Made by a program: the position numbers and the translations under genes
Part shown: positions 33,794 through 42,714 of the stretch, in pieces
How positions within the stretch are numbered: position 1 is the stretch's first letter
Layout of the letters: the number at the start of each line of letters is the position of its first letter
Notes under the pieces: generated by a model
Databases searched by the model: none
What the model was told of the DNA's origin: nothing
Seen by the model: only the letters and a program-made list of their open reading frames with translations
DNA from: Flavobacteriales bacterium
GTDB taxonomy: Bacteria; Bacteroidota; Bacteroidia; Flavobacteriales_F; PHOS-HE28
DNA: 64,000 nucleotides
NCBI GenBank assembly: GCA_016705545.1
Contig: JADIYA010000010.1
Location: 111,636-175,635, forward strand
Direction: 5' to 3'

Positions 33794-33893
33794 GGTGGCC
33801 AAGGTATCAATGGCCGCGCAGCGGGGCCTATGAGGTCGGGAGCGCCGGAGGCACATGGGTCCACTGCAAGCATCAAGCTCTCGCCCCGCCACC

Positions 33894-33901
33894 CATCTTT
33901 G
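33894..33901 (+). promoter_or_regulatory. Putative -7 box (CATCTTTG) 6 nt before start codon
   Basis: The same CATCTTTG form as before the DUF6056 gene, six bases before ATG 33908. Confidence 0.35.
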
Positions 33902-33907
33902 CCGCTC

Positions 33908-34921
33908 ATGGCAACACACCTCGTCACCGGCGGCTGCGGCTTCGTTGGCCGCAACATGGTCAAGCGCCTTTATGCTCAAGGGGCCAAAGTGCTCTTCATC
34001 GACGACCTCAGCGTGGGCACCCACCCCGACGCCTGGATCGGCAAGCCGCTCAACTTCGAGCACCGGGAGCTGCGCATCTACGGCGACGATGAGCGCCTGC
34101 TCTTCATCCAGGCCGACCTGCGCGATGTGCTGCGCGAACTGAACAAGGACCCGCAATACTTCCAGAAGCGCTACGGGCTCAGCGTGGCGCTCTTCGACGA
34201 TATCTTCCACTTCGCGGCCATCGTGGGCGGGCGAAGCAAGATCGATGGCGACCCCATGCTCGTGGCGCAGGACCTCAGCATCGATGCCGAGATGTTCCTC
34301 TACGTGTGCCGCAACAAGCCGCGCCGTTTCCTCTACCCAAGCAGCAGCGCCGCGTACCCCATCGACCTGCAGACCGAGAGCAACACGCTGAAGTTGAAGG
34401 AGACTGACATCGACTTCAAGAAGATGGGCGAGCCCGACATGACCTATGGCTGGAGCAAGCTCACCGGCGAGTTCCTGGCCAAGATCGCTGCGAGCCATTA
34501 CGGAGTGCACGTCACTTGTATCCGTCCGTTCAGCGGATATGGAGAAGATCAGGACCTCAGTTATCCTGTCCCTGCCATCGCCGCGCGTGCCGCAAAAAAG
34601 GAGAACCCCTTCGAGGTCTGGGGCTCCGGCAAACAAGGCCGAGACTTCGTGCACATCGATGATGTTCTTGATCTCACCTTGCTGGCCATGGACAAGATCA
34701 GCGACGGCCGGGCCATCAACATCGGCATGGGCAGGCTCACATCGTTCCTGGAACTCATCGAGGTCTTCACCGGCTTCGCTGGCTACAAGCCGACAATCAA
34801 GCCGCTGCTTGATAAACCCGTCGGCGTGCACAGCCGCTATTGCGACATGAGCTGGGTGGAGGAGAACCTTGGGTGGAAAGCCAAGATTACGCATCGAGGA
34901 AGGGATGCGGAGGGTGTATGA
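33908..34921 (+). CDS. NAD-dependent epimerase/dehydratase (extended SDR)
   Basis: 337 residues. The Rossmann motif GGCGFVGRNMV lies at residues 8-18, followed by FIDDLS (adenine-ribose binding), FHFAAIVGGRSKID, the catalytic Ser region YPSSSAAYP (about 142) and the Y-x3-K pair YGWSK (about 179-183), then RPFSGYG and DFVHIDDV. It belongs with UDP- or GDP-sugar epimerases/dehydratases used in polysaccharide synthesis. The downstream gene encodes a glycosyltransferase, consistent with a sugar-assembly role. The exact nucleotide sugar is unknown. Confidence 0.9.
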   Translation: MATHLVTGGCGFVGRNMVKRLYAQGAKVLFIDDLSVGTHPDAWIGKPLNFEHRELRIYGDDERLLFIQADLRDVLRELNKDPQYFQKRYGLSVALFDDIFHFAAIVGGRSKIDGDPMLVAQDLSIDAEMFLYVCRNKPRRFLYPSSSAAYPIDLQTESNTLKLKETDIDFKKMGEPDMTYGWSKLTGEFLAKIAASHYGVHVTCIRPFSGYGEDQDLSYPVPAIAARAAKKENPFEVWGSGKQGRDFVHIDDVLDLTLLAMDKISDGRAINIGMGRLTSFLELIEVFTGFAGYKPTIKPLLDKPVGVHSRYCDMSWVEENLGWKAKITHRGRDAEGV

Positions 34922-34962
34922 GGCGGCGCTTAAGAAGATTTGAATACAGGTGAATGGGAGTT

Positions 34963-35026
34963 GGCGAATGGTGAATGGAGAATGCAGAAAACCGACAGCC
35001 GTTCCAGTCACCATTGACCATTCGCC
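34963..35026. repeat. Inverted repeat built on the GAATGGTGAATGG motif
   Basis: GGCGAATGGTGAATGG (34963-34978) pairs with CCATTGACCATTCGCC (35011-35026), 15 of 16 bases. Degenerate GAATGG/GAATG units lie between and before the arms. It fills most of the 115-bp gap between the epimerase and glycosyltransferase genes. Such ATGG(T/A)GAATGG tracts recur as dispersed repeats in many Bacteroidota genomes. Confidence 0.6.
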
Positions 35027-35036
35027 ATTCGCCCCG

Positions 35037-36323
35037 ATGAGTTCCCCGCACATAATCTGCTTCGGCCCCGGCCCCAAGTTCAAAGGCGGCATCGCGCAGT
35101 ACAACACGGCGCTGGCGCGTGCGCTCAAGGATGAAGGGGCGCAGGTCACCATCGTGAGCTGGACGCAGCAGTACCCGGCGATCATCCCGCGCGAGTTCGT
35201 GGACAAGGACAGTCGCAGCGATTTCCTTGAGGGCTACGACATCCCGGTGCATTACCTCACCAACTGGAACGCCCCCGGCACTTGGTGGAAGACCGCGAAG
35301 GCCATCGCAGCCCTGAAGCCCGACAAGGTCATCATCCAGTGGTACAACCCCACGCAGGGCATTCCGCTGAATACCATCGCCAAGTACCTGCGCAAGCACA
35401 CGAAGGCCGAGATCCTCTTCGACCTGCACTTCGTGGCCGCCAAGGAACAGAGCAGCCTCGACGCACGGCTCACGCGCATGGCCCTTCGGCACGGGCACAG
35501 CTTCATCGTGCATGCGTACAAGACGGCGGAGGAATTGAAGGCGCTTTTCGCTGGGGAGGAATTCACCTTGACGTTGGATGGCGCGCGGGCGGTACGGGCG
35601 CATCATGATGCGCCCCAACGCGCCATCCTCAAGCTCTACCACCCCATCTACACCCTCTTCAAGCCCGATCCATCTTTCGACAAGGAAGCCTGGAAAGCGC
35701 AGCACGGATTGCGCAAGCACGTCTTCCTCTTCTTCGGCTTCATCCGCAAATACAAGGGGCTGCACTATTGCATCGAGGCGTTCGCGGAATTGGCCAAGCA
35801 TCGCGACGATGTGAGCCTGATGATCGTGGGCGAGCGATTCTGGCAGACGGTGGACCAGAGCAAGCTCAGCACGAAGCTGAAGAACGCCGTTTTCGGAACA
35901 CTGAAGAAGCTCTTCCTGAAGAAGGCCGATGATGAGCGCGACTATGATCCGCTGGCGATGATCGACAAGCTCGGCATCCGGGACCGCACGCTGGTTGTGG
36001 ACCGCTTCATCCCGAACGAAGAGGTGCCGCCCTATTTCCAGGCGGCCGACACGATCGTGCTCTTCTATGAGACCGCGACACCCAGCGGCGTGGAGAGCCT
36101 CAGCTACAACTTCAAACTGCCCGCCGTGGCCACGCGCGTTGGCCACTTCCCCGAGACCATCACCGACGGCTTCAATGGCTACCTCGCCGATCCGAAGGAC
36201 ATCGCCGACCTGGTGCGCGTGATGAATGCCAGCATTGAGAAACCCATTCCCCGCGAGAACGTGATGGAGGCAACGAAGGCGCTGAGCTGGTCGAACTACG
36301 CGAAGGCGGTGCTCGCAAGCTAG
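35037..36323 (+). CDS. Glycosyltransferase family 4 (GT-B fold)
   Basis: 428 residues. The N-terminal donor loop GPGPKFKGGIAQYNTALARAL is the glycine-rich start of GT4 enzymes. The C-terminal domain shows HVFLFFGFIRKYKGLHYCIEAFAEL, SLMIVGE, LVVDRFIPNEEVPPYFQAADTIVLFYETATPSGVESLSYNFKLPAVATRVGHFPETI, the E-x7-E nucleotide-sugar site. It likely adds a hexose to a surface glycan or glycolipid. It follows an SDR epimerase gene by 115 bp. Confidence 0.9.
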   Translation: MSSPHIICFGPGPKFKGGIAQYNTALARALKDEGAQVTIVSWTQQYPAIIPREFVDKDSRSDFLEGYDIPVHYLTNWNAPGTWWKTAKAIAALKPDKVIIQWYNPTQGIPLNTIAKYLRKHTKAEILFDLHFVAAKEQSSLDARLTRMALRHGHSFIVHAYKTAEELKALFAGEEFTLTLDGARAVRAHHDAPQRAILKLYHPIYTLFKPDPSFDKEAWKAQHGLRKHVFLFFGFIRKYKGLHYCIEAFAELAKHRDDVSLMIVGERFWQTVDQSKLSTKLKNAVFGTLKKLFLKKADDERDYDPLAMIDKLGIRDRTLVVDRFIPNEEVPPYFQAADTIVLFYETATPSGVESLSYNFKLPAVATRVGHFPETITDGFNGYLADPKDIADLVRVMNASIEKPIPRENVMEATKALSWSNYAKAVLAS

Positions 36324-36329
36324 GGCGCC

Positions 36330-37301
36330 TTATGCCGGCTTCTCGGCGACTATTGGTCCGGGATTCCTGTCCACCTGGGGAAGGCTTTGGAGAAAGGCCC
36401 AAATCGCTTTCAGATCATCGTCGCTGAAGCGCGCGAAGTTCACCCAGGGCATCGGGCTCGTGGGATGCATGACCCCCGCACGGAAGCGGTTTCGGAAGGT
36501 GTCGAAGTCCCATTGCGCCATGTGCCCCGCAGTGGGATGCGGTGTGAGGTTGGGCGTGTTGAAGTAGGTGCCTTTCATGCCCTCCATGCCGCTCCAGCCT
36601 GAGAATCGCTCGCCGACATAGGCACCGGTGGTGAGGTCACGCTGCGTATGGCAACCGTCGCAGTTGGAAACGCTCATGGCCAAGTACTTTCCGTACTCTG
36701 CGGTGCTATCCGGTTGCACAGCGATAGGTCGCGGGGTGTCCAGCGGTCCCATCGGCTTTATCACGAAGGCCATCAGCGCCTTGCCGATGAAGTTGAACTC
36801 GGTCTTCGGTGGCTCGTTGGCATCGCCGGGCACCGTGCGCAGATAGCTGATCACCGCGCGCAGATCCTCATCGCTCATCAGGTAGAAGGGCATGAAGTCG
36901 AGGATGGCGCGGCCATCGCTTCCTACGCCGTACCGCAAGGTGCGCGCTATCTCGGCATCGGTAAGCCGGCCGATGCCTTTCTCCGGATGGTTGGTGATAT
37001 TGCGCGAGTACACATGCCCGAAGGGCAGCACGAAGTCATAGCCGCCGTGCATGGGCACTTCCTCGCCGCGCATGTACGCTTCCTCATTCGCCGAGCTCGT
37101 ATGGCATCCGGTGCAGTGCGCGGGTCCATTCACCAGGTACTCTCCGCGGGCGATCACCGCGCTGTCAGTGCTCGCGCTGATATCCGGATATGGCGCCTCG
37201 AAGGTGCGGTCGTGCCGCATGAAAACAAGCAGTACTACGACCGCGATGATCAGGAGCAGGATCATGCCGGTCCACTTAAGAAAGCGAAGGAGCAGGGTCA
37301 T
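36330..37301 (-). CDS. Membrane-anchored dihaem cytochrome c
   Basis: 323 residues. One N-terminal membrane helix (about 5-28, uncleaved anchor) precedes two c-type haem sites, CTGCH (about 65) and CDGCH (about 214). Each is in its own cytochrome c domain with a downstream Met ligand region (FMPFYLMSDEDLRAVISYLRTVP and MPWVNFARFSDDDLKAIWAFLQSLP). It resembles cytochrome c subunits of alcohol or aldehyde dehydrogenases and should move electrons in the periplasm. No partner dehydrogenase is adjacent. Confidence 0.9.
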   Translation of the reverse strand: MTLLLRFLKWTGMILLLIIAVVVLLVFMRHDRTFEAPYPDISASTDSAVIARGEYLVNGPAHCTGCHTSSANEEAYMRGEEVPMHGGYDFVLPFGHVYSRNITNHPEKGIGRLTDAEIARTLRYGVGSDGRAILDFMPFYLMSDEDLRAVISYLRTVPGDANEPPKTEFNFIGKALMAFVIKPMGPLDTPRPIAVQPDSTAEYGKYLAMSVSNCDGCHTQRDLTTGAYVGERFSGWSGMEGMKGTYFNTPNLTPHPTAGHMAQWDFDTFRNRFRAGVMHPTSPMPWVNFARFSDDDLKAIWAFLQSLPQVDRNPGPIVAEKPA

Positions 37302-37469
37302 GGCAATGGGTTTGGCTGAACAAAATAGCAGTTGATCATGAAGCGGGTGCTTTGACCACGGCTCTCCAGCCTACCGCATGAAGAGGTCAGCCCCGACCGC
37401 GCGGCCTCAACCGATTGGACGCCCCCGTTGGTCGAAGTATCCGCACTTCGGCGTATCCCGTTTCGTTGC

Positions 37470-38000
37470 ATGCCCAAACACCGCAACATGGCCAGCCGCC
37501 TCCCAACCTTCCAACAAGCCTCTGCCTTCTTCGCATTCCTGATTGCAGGCGCCGCTTCTGCCGCTACGCCGCCTGCCAACCGCGCCGACAAGGACGAAGT
37601 GGTCCTCACGGGCTGGATGCATGTAGAGGACCACACCTGGCGAGATGCTACCGTGAGCGTGGAGGTCGATGGCGTCGTGCAGACCGCGCATGTTTCCGAA
37701 ACCGGCCGCTTCGACCTGCGGGTGCCGGCGGACACGGAGGTGCTCCTGCGCTTCGAGAAGCCTGAGCACCTGACCAAGGAAGTTGTGGTGAACACCGCGC
37801 ATTCGGCTTTGGGCCAGGCCGGGCGCCACAAGCGCCACGTGAAGTTCGCCGTGATCCTTGAATTGGAGAGGCATATGGCCGGTTTTGGCTATCACAGCCC
37901 TGTTGGAACCATCGGCTTCGACAAGGATGGCGGATGCCTGGCTGTTACGCACCGCCGCGAGAAGATCCCGCCGGGCCGCAACAAACCGATGGAGTTCTGA
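37470..38000 (+). CDS. Secreted protein with a carboxypeptidase-regulatory-like beta sandwich
   Basis: 176 residues (start could also be the ATG six codons later). A hydrophobic signal region (FQQASAFFAFLIAGAASAA) is followed by VVLTGWMHVEDHTWRDATVSVEVDGVVQTAHVSETGRFDLRVPADTEVLLRFEKPEHLTKEVVVNTAHS. This has the strand pattern of CarboxypepD_reg/CNA-B-like domains that follow signal peptides in Bacteroidota. The C-terminus is basic and short. Role unknown. Confidence 0.68.
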   Translation: MPKHRNMASRLPTFQQASAFFAFLIAGAASAATPPANRADKDEVVLTGWMHVEDHTWRDATVSVEVDGVVQTAHVSETGRFDLRVPADTEVLLRFEKPEHLTKEVVVNTAHSALGQAGRHKRHVKFAVILELERHMAGFGYHSPVGTIGFDKDGGCLAVTHRREKIPPGRNKPMEF

Positions 38001-38023
38001 TCACAGCATCACCGTAACAATTG

Positions 38024-38052
38024 CGCAGGGCCTTCTTATCGAAGGCCCTGCG
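38024..38052. terminator. Perfect 12-bp hairpin between convergent genes
   Basis: CGCAGGGCCTTC (38024-38035) / GAAGGCCCTGCG (38041-38052) with a 5-nt loop. It lies between convergent genes and has no T-tract. Confidence 0.6.
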
Positions 38053-38075
38053 TGCGTTCGAACGGTTCTTTGGCG

Positions 38076-38918
38076 TTACTCCTTCAGTACTCTGCCGAGC
38101 ACCATGCTCTGTCCTGTGCTCATGAGCCTCAGGGTGTATGGACCTGATGCGAGTGGCGCGATGCTGATCGCAGCATTGCCTTGAACAGATTCCGTGAGCA
38201 CGGTTCGGCCTTGCGCATCGATGAATTCGAGGTTCCCGTTCAGCCCGGCAGGAAGTGCGATGTTGAGCAGGTCGGAAGCAGGATTCGGCCACAGGGCTGC
38301 GCCAGCAGTCTCCATATGCGCGATCCCCGCGCTCACGTCCACGTCAAAGCCCATGTCCTGCCAAGTGGTGCTGGTGGTCAATCCGGTGGCAGTGCCGCTG
38401 GTGCCTGAGTAGAGCTTCCGGCCATTGTTCGTTGTGCCGTAGGTCCCGAATGTCGCAGCGGTGGTGGTCTCGAATTCAATCTCGATGATGAGCGTGCGGT
38501 TCGGATTGTAGAGGAACGGAGTCTGCAGGTCGATCGGGAACCAATCACCGGTGGTGCCGGGCGGAATGGTGAGTGAGCTGGATGCGAGCACGGTGCTCAG
38601 ACCGGTGAAGTAGGTGTTGCCGCCGGCGAAGGCGGTTTGGTCGGTGAGGCCCAGCTTGATCTGCACGTTGCCAAGGGTCACGCCTGTGGTCTGCGCCGTG
38701 GTGCCGTAACGGTAATAGAGCCGTGTGATAGAGCCGCCCACGGGGTTCACCAGGTCGCTGGGCAGGTAGAGGCATTGGGTGCGCAACGCAGTGAGATTGC
38801 CCAGCAGGAAGGTGCTGTTGCTGGTTCCGAAGCCCTTGTACACTTGTTGGGCATGGACCAGCACCGTCGCAAGTGCAAGGGTGAAGCACAAGTAGAGTCG
38901 CGGTACTATGCGTTGCAT
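38076..38918 (-). CDS. Secreted beta-rich protein with T9SS sorting domain
   Basis: 280 residues. A signal peptide (MQRIVPRLYLCFTLALATVLVHAQ) is followed by a Ser/Thr-rich beta domain (about 25-195; ITRLYYRYGTTAQTTGVTLGNVQIKLGLTDQTAF, RTLIIEIEFETTTAATFGTYG). A type A T9SS sorting domain follows (about 205-280: AALWPNPASDLLNIALP...GPYTLRLMSTGQSMVLGRVLKE). It is probably a surface adhesin or matrix protein. No enzyme motif is visible. Confidence 0.78.
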   Translation of the reverse strand: MQRIVPRLYLCFTLALATVLVHAQQVYKGFGTSNSTFLLGNLTALRTQCLYLPSDLVNPVGGSITRLYYRYGTTAQTTGVTLGNVQIKLGLTDQTAFAGGNTYFTGLSTVLASSSLTIPPGTTGDWFPIDLQTPFLYNPNRTLIIEIEFETTTAATFGTYGTTNNGRKLYSGTSGTATGLTTSTTWQDMGFDVDVSAGIAHMETAGAALWPNPASDLLNIALPAGLNGNLEFIDAQGRTVLTESVQGNAAISIAPLASGPYTLRLMSTGQSMVLGRVLKE

Positions 38919-39169
38919 GTGTCGGGGTATTGGTTTCTTCAAATCTAAGCAACGCTAGTTCGGAGTGTTGCTTCTCTCGTCCCTTGAAGCACAGTTCGAG
39001 CGCCGAATCCTTCTTTGATGTTCTAGGCCGTAGCGTGTACTAGAGCAACGGCAGAGCTTCCTTACGCCACGGCGGAGCTAACCTCTCTGGTATGAAACGC
39101 ACTGGCACTATGCTGCTGCAAGCTGTGCGGCCTTATCCGCGATCGGTCAAGCCTGTTGAACCAAGCGGC

Positions 39170-39177
39170 TACCTTGC
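39170..39177 (+). promoter_or_regulatory. Putative -7 box (TACCTTGC) 4 nt before ATG 39182
   Basis: Identical in sequence to the box at 1430 and placed four bases before ATG 39182, which argues for that start rather than the in-frame ATG at 39092. Confidence 0.4.
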
Positions 39178-39181
39178 GTGC

Positions 39182-40039
39182 ATGCTATCCGTCGCCCTGC
39201 CGCTATTCCTCCTGTCAGTGCAGACTCAGCCGCTGCCATTCAATCTCAATCGGCCCGATGCGGTCCTGCATTTGCCCGAATCGCTCACTGAGGTGAGCGC
39301 ACTCACCGACATTGATGAGCATACAGTAGCCTGTGTGGAGGACGAACAAGCGGTCATCTACCTCATCGACCTCGGGACAGGTCGGATCACGGGCACGCGC
39401 GCTTTCGGGATGCCTGGGGATTTGGAAGGTCTTACACGCGTGGGCCTTGAGTACTATGCGCTTCGAAGTGACGGACTGATGTACCGAATGACTTTGGGCG
39501 AGAGGGAGATGAATGTGCTGGACACTTTCCGTGTGCGACTCCCTCAGGATAACCTCGAAGGTTTGGGCTACGATGAGCGCCGCAACAGGGTGCTCATCTC
39601 ACCTAAGGGTGTCATGAAGGGAAGCCCTGCCGTTCGGGACCTAAGGGCCATCTATGCCTACGATGCCATCAATCGTAAGCTGCTGCCGGAGCCGGTGCTG
39701 CAATTCACGGTCACGGGCATCATTGCTCAAGCTCGCGCCGCAGGCATCATCATTCCGGAGCGCGTCACGCCCAAAGGCCGCACGGTTCCTTCGCTCAAGC
39801 TGCGCTTCAGTTCAGTTGCCGTTGATCCGCTGGAGGACAACTACTACCTGCTCAGCGCTGTCGACCGCGTGCTGCTTGTGATGGACCGCAATGGCAGGGT
39901 GGTGGGGCTTCACCAACTGAACGAGCAGCTTTTCCCGAAGCCGGAGGGCATCACCTTCCTCCCTAGTGGCGCCATGCTCATCAGCAACGAAGGCAAGGAC
40001 TCGCGGCCCAACCTGTTACGATTCGAGCGGAAGCCTTAG
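39182..40039 (+). CDS. SdiA-regulated/YjiK-like beta-propeller protein
   Basis: 285 residues from ATG 39182 (315 if ATG 39092 is used). A short N-terminal hydrophobic segment (MLSVALPLFLLSVQTQ) acts as a signal peptide. The rest shows propeller-blade repeats LPESLTEVSALTDIDEHTVACVEDEQAVIYLIDLGTG, GDLEGLTRVGLEYYALRSDGLMY, DNLEGLGYDERRNRVLIS and PEGITFLPSGAMLISNEGKDSRPNLLRF, the ExxEGL/PEGI pattern of the SdiA-regulated family. Substrate unknown; these proteins are exported and may bind calcium or ligands. Confidence 0.7.
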   Translation: MLSVALPLFLLSVQTQPLPFNLNRPDAVLHLPESLTEVSALTDIDEHTVACVEDEQAVIYLIDLGTGRITGTRAFGMPGDLEGLTRVGLEYYALRSDGLMYRMTLGEREMNVLDTFRVRLPQDNLEGLGYDERRNRVLISPKGVMKGSPAVRDLRAIYAYDAINRKLLPEPVLQFTVTGIIAQARAAGIIIPERVTPKGRTVPSLKLRFSSVAVDPLEDNYYLLSAVDRVLLVMDRNGRVVGLHQLNEQLFPKPEGITFLPSGAMLISNEGKDSRPNLLRFERKP

Positions 40040-40125
40040 GATATGGGCAGTCCGGGATTCCCGGCTGATGCCGTGGCCTCAACCCCCGTTGCCTCGACGA
40101 TGCCGATCACTCCTGTAGCGCTTTG

Positions 40126-42078
40126 CTACAACTTGAACAGCTTCACGCTCCCGCCATCGACCAGGTAAACGGCGTTGCTGAAGGCATCCACCTCGTACTT
40201 GGGGCTCTTGTCGTTGCCCAAGGGAATGGAGCCGACCACGCTGCCGTCGCTCTTGTTCAAGGCCTGCAGCACGTAGCTGCCCTTGCCGGCATCGCTCATC
40301 AGGTAATGGATGCCTGCCGTGCTGGTGCTGGCCTTGAAGCGCGCGTTGGCTTCCTCGAAGAACCGCTTCGCGGCGCCTGCGGCCATCTGAGCCCCTTCGC
40401 CATAGACATCGCTCACGGCCCCGGTGATGTCGCGAGCGGCGGCACTGCCAGCATCGGTGACCTGGATGCTCTGGCTCGCTGCACCGAATGCCGCGCTCGT
40501 GTACCCGAATGCAGCGGCGTAGTAGGCGGCCCTCACCGCGCTGGCGTATTTCAGCGCGCGCACCAATCCGCTCTCGCGCGGTGCCGGGAAGTACTTGCGG
40601 TAGACCTCCTTGCCATCGGTTCCCAGCAGGGCCAGGTTCTGGTCGCTGCTCACCACGAGTCCTGCATCGGTGTATTCCAGGCGCGTGGGTTTCTCCTTGC
40701 CCTCGAAAGCGAGTGGCACGGCGCTCACCGCTTTGGCTGCGCCGCCATCGGCAGGCACGTTGTACAGGAGGCCATCCTTCGTGTTCAGCACCCAGGTCTT
40801 CCCTTCACTGGTGGATACGAGGCCCGCACCGCCTTTCATGGGTTTCTCCAATCGGGAGAGGCCCGATGCCTGATCGATCACCTCCACTTCCTCAGCGCTG
40901 GCCACAAGCAGATCGTTGCCCAGCATGGTCACCTGCTGCACCACGCCATCGAGCTTAACCGGTTTCTTCCAGAGTTCGTTGCCGCTGGCGTCCACCAAGG
41001 TCACCACGCCGTCGTCCTTGCCGCTGGTGAGCAGGGTGCGGTCGCCTATTTCCACGGCACCTGCCAGGATGCCTTTCACGTTGATCCCCTTGCCATTCTT
41101 GCCCCACTTGCCGCTACCGCTCGAATAATCGAGCAGGTCAACGCTCCGATTGTCGCCGGCGCCCACGAGCAGGCCGCTCTTCAAGGGGACCAAGGTGCCG
41201 AGCTTCTGCTGGAATTGCAGCGGTGCGCTCCAGGCGTAGCCGCCATCGGCGATGCGGAAGGCATTCACGAAGGTCTTGTAGGTCACCGACACGGTCTTCT
41301 TGCCTTGTGCGTCCGTGGTTTCCTTGCGCTGCTCGGTCTGCATGCCCATGAAGCAGAGCTCGGGCGCATGCGGTGTGGTGATGAAGACCCCGCCGATGCC
41401 CGGCATGTTGATGTTGGCACCGCCCTTGTCGAGCAAGGCGGTCAGGCCTGACATCTTCTCGAAGGCGGGATCGGGGCTCTTCTTCCAGAGCTCGGCACCG
41501 GTCTTCGCGTCGAGCTTATAGGCGAAGAAGAGCGTGCTCAGCAGGATGGCGTCGGGGCCAGCGCTGTTGCAGGCTGTGAGTCTGCTGAAGCTGTCGTCCT
41601 TGGTCCAGCGCACCTTCCCGGTGGCCATATCCACGCAGGCCATCGCGGCTTTCTTATCGGCCTTCTGCCCCACGAGCACGATGGCGTTGTTGGCGTAGAG
41701 GAAATACTTGCTGGTGATGTTGCTGATGCCGGCTTCATCGCTACTGAAGGCCACCGTGCCGCTGAAGGGCTCCACGATGAAGAGGGCTTCGGGCCGGCCG
41801 TTGGGCACGAGGGTCACGAAGGGCGATCGGTCAACCTCTGTGTATCCGGCCTCAGGTGCTCCGGCTAATTCCTTCAGGGTCCATGAAACATCACCAGTGG
41901 CGGGGTCCACGCCTTTGAGGCCTTCTGCTGTGCAAACGACCAGGGCGCCTGCCGCCGTGGTGCGCATCCATTGCACGGCACCGGTGCTTGCGGTCCAGGT
42001 GGGGCTCAACTGGGCAACGGCGGAGATGAGCTGAAGGGAGAAGAAGGGGAGGAGGAGCGGGCGTAGTGAAGCGTTCAT
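40126..42078 (-). CDS. Secreted PQQ-like beta-propeller protein
   Basis: 650 residues. The signal peptide (MNASLRPLLLPFFSLQLISAVAQ) is followed by repeated blades of the PQQ/WD-like type: LKGVDPATGDVSWTLKELAG, ACVDMATGKVRWTKDD, AYKLDAKTGAELWKK, VTLVDASGNELWKKPV and so on (A-x-D-x-x-T-G-x-x-x-W repeats). The last about 140 residues include an Ala-rich helical insertion (AAYYAAAFGYTSAAFGAASQ). No dehydrogenase motif is present, so a scaffold or binding role is likely. Confidence 0.82.
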   Translation of the reverse strand: MNASLRPLLLPFFSLQLISAVAQLSPTWTASTGAVQWMRTTAAGALVVCTAEGLKGVDPATGDVSWTLKELAGAPEAGYTEVDRSPFVTLVPNGRPEALFIVEPFSGTVAFSSDEAGISNITSKYFLYANNAIVLVGQKADKKAAMACVDMATGKVRWTKDDSFSRLTACNSAGPDAILLSTLFFAYKLDAKTGAELWKKSPDPAFEKMSGLTALLDKGGANINMPGIGGVFITTPHAPELCFMGMQTEQRKETTDAQGKKTVSVTYKTFVNAFRIADGGYAWSAPLQFQQKLGTLVPLKSGLLVGAGDNRSVDLLDYSSGSGKWGKNGKGINVKGILAGAVEIGDRTLLTSGKDDGVVTLVDASGNELWKKPVKLDGVVQQVTMLGNDLLVASAEEVEVIDQASGLSRLEKPMKGGAGLVSTSEGKTWVLNTKDGLLYNVPADGGAAKAVSAVPLAFEGKEKPTRLEYTDAGLVVSSDQNLALLGTDGKEVYRKYFPAPRESGLVRALKYASAVRAAYYAAAFGYTSAAFGAASQSIQVTDAGSAAARDITGAVSDVYGEGAQMAAGAAKRFFEEANARFKASTSTAGIHYLMSDAGKGSYVLQALNKSDGSVVGSIPLGNDKSPKYEVDAFSNAVYLVDGGSVKLFKL

Positions 42079-42173
42079 GGGCGTTCGGGTTAGGGCGTGC
42101 GGCTTGACAAGGTATGTGCCGCTATGCAGAACGGACCGCACCCGGCAGCGAAACGCACGAACGGACGCGCGCG

Positions 42174-42617
42174 CTACTCCGCAGCTACGGCGCTGGTCAC
42201 CTTGCGCTGGGCATAGTTGCCTAGCAGGTGCCTGCGCACGAAACGCGGAGTGGCATCGGTGCCCACGAACTTGTTGTAGGTCTTGGGCGGCACGCCGTAG
42301 AAAGCATGCGTGCTGCCATCGCCGAAGTGCAAGCGCAGCACCTGGCCCTTGTACTCCCAGTTGGAGATGCCGCTGACCATGGTCTGCTCGAATTCGCCGG
42401 CGCGGGCCGAAAGCGTCTCCGGGTGCATGCCCTCGAGGAACTTGTAGGCCGCGATGATCCGCTGGCTCATGGCCTCGGCCTCGGCGCGCTCAGCCTCCAC
42501 TTGGAAGCGGTCGGGGTGGTGCTGTTTCATCAGCCCCTTGTACAGGAGGTTCAGCTCTTTCAGGCTGATGCCGGCCGTGGCGCCCAGCAGTTTGCGGCTC
42601 TCGAGGATCTCCTTCAT
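42174..42617 (-). CDS. J-domain plus KTSC-domain fusion protein
   Basis: 147 residues. Residues about 10-60 are a short J-domain-like helix pair with the loop HHPDRF (about 33-38), the site that stimulates Hsp70 ATPase activity. Residues about 88-140 (YKGQVLRLHFGDGSTHAFYGVPPKTYNKFVGTDATPRFVRRHL) are a KTSC domain, a short beta-strand module named for a lysyl-tRNA-synthetase C-terminal region. The fusion suggests a co-chaperone with an RNA- or protein-binding tail. Function is unproven. Confidence 0.72.
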   Translation of the reverse strand: MKEILESRKLLGATAGISLKELNLLYKGLMKQHHPDRFQVEAERAEAEAMSQRIIAAYKFLEGMHPETLSARAGEFEQTMVSGISNWEYKGQVLRLHFGDGSTHAFYGVPPKTYNKFVGTDATPRFVRRHLLGNYAQRKVTSAVAAE

Positions 42618-42714
42618 GGTGTGCTGATTTCGGAAACGGCCGCGAAGGTCGGCTTTTCCCGGCTTCGCGTAAAGGGTGACATGAATCCAGGCCTGAACCG
42701 GGGCTCACGCACCA

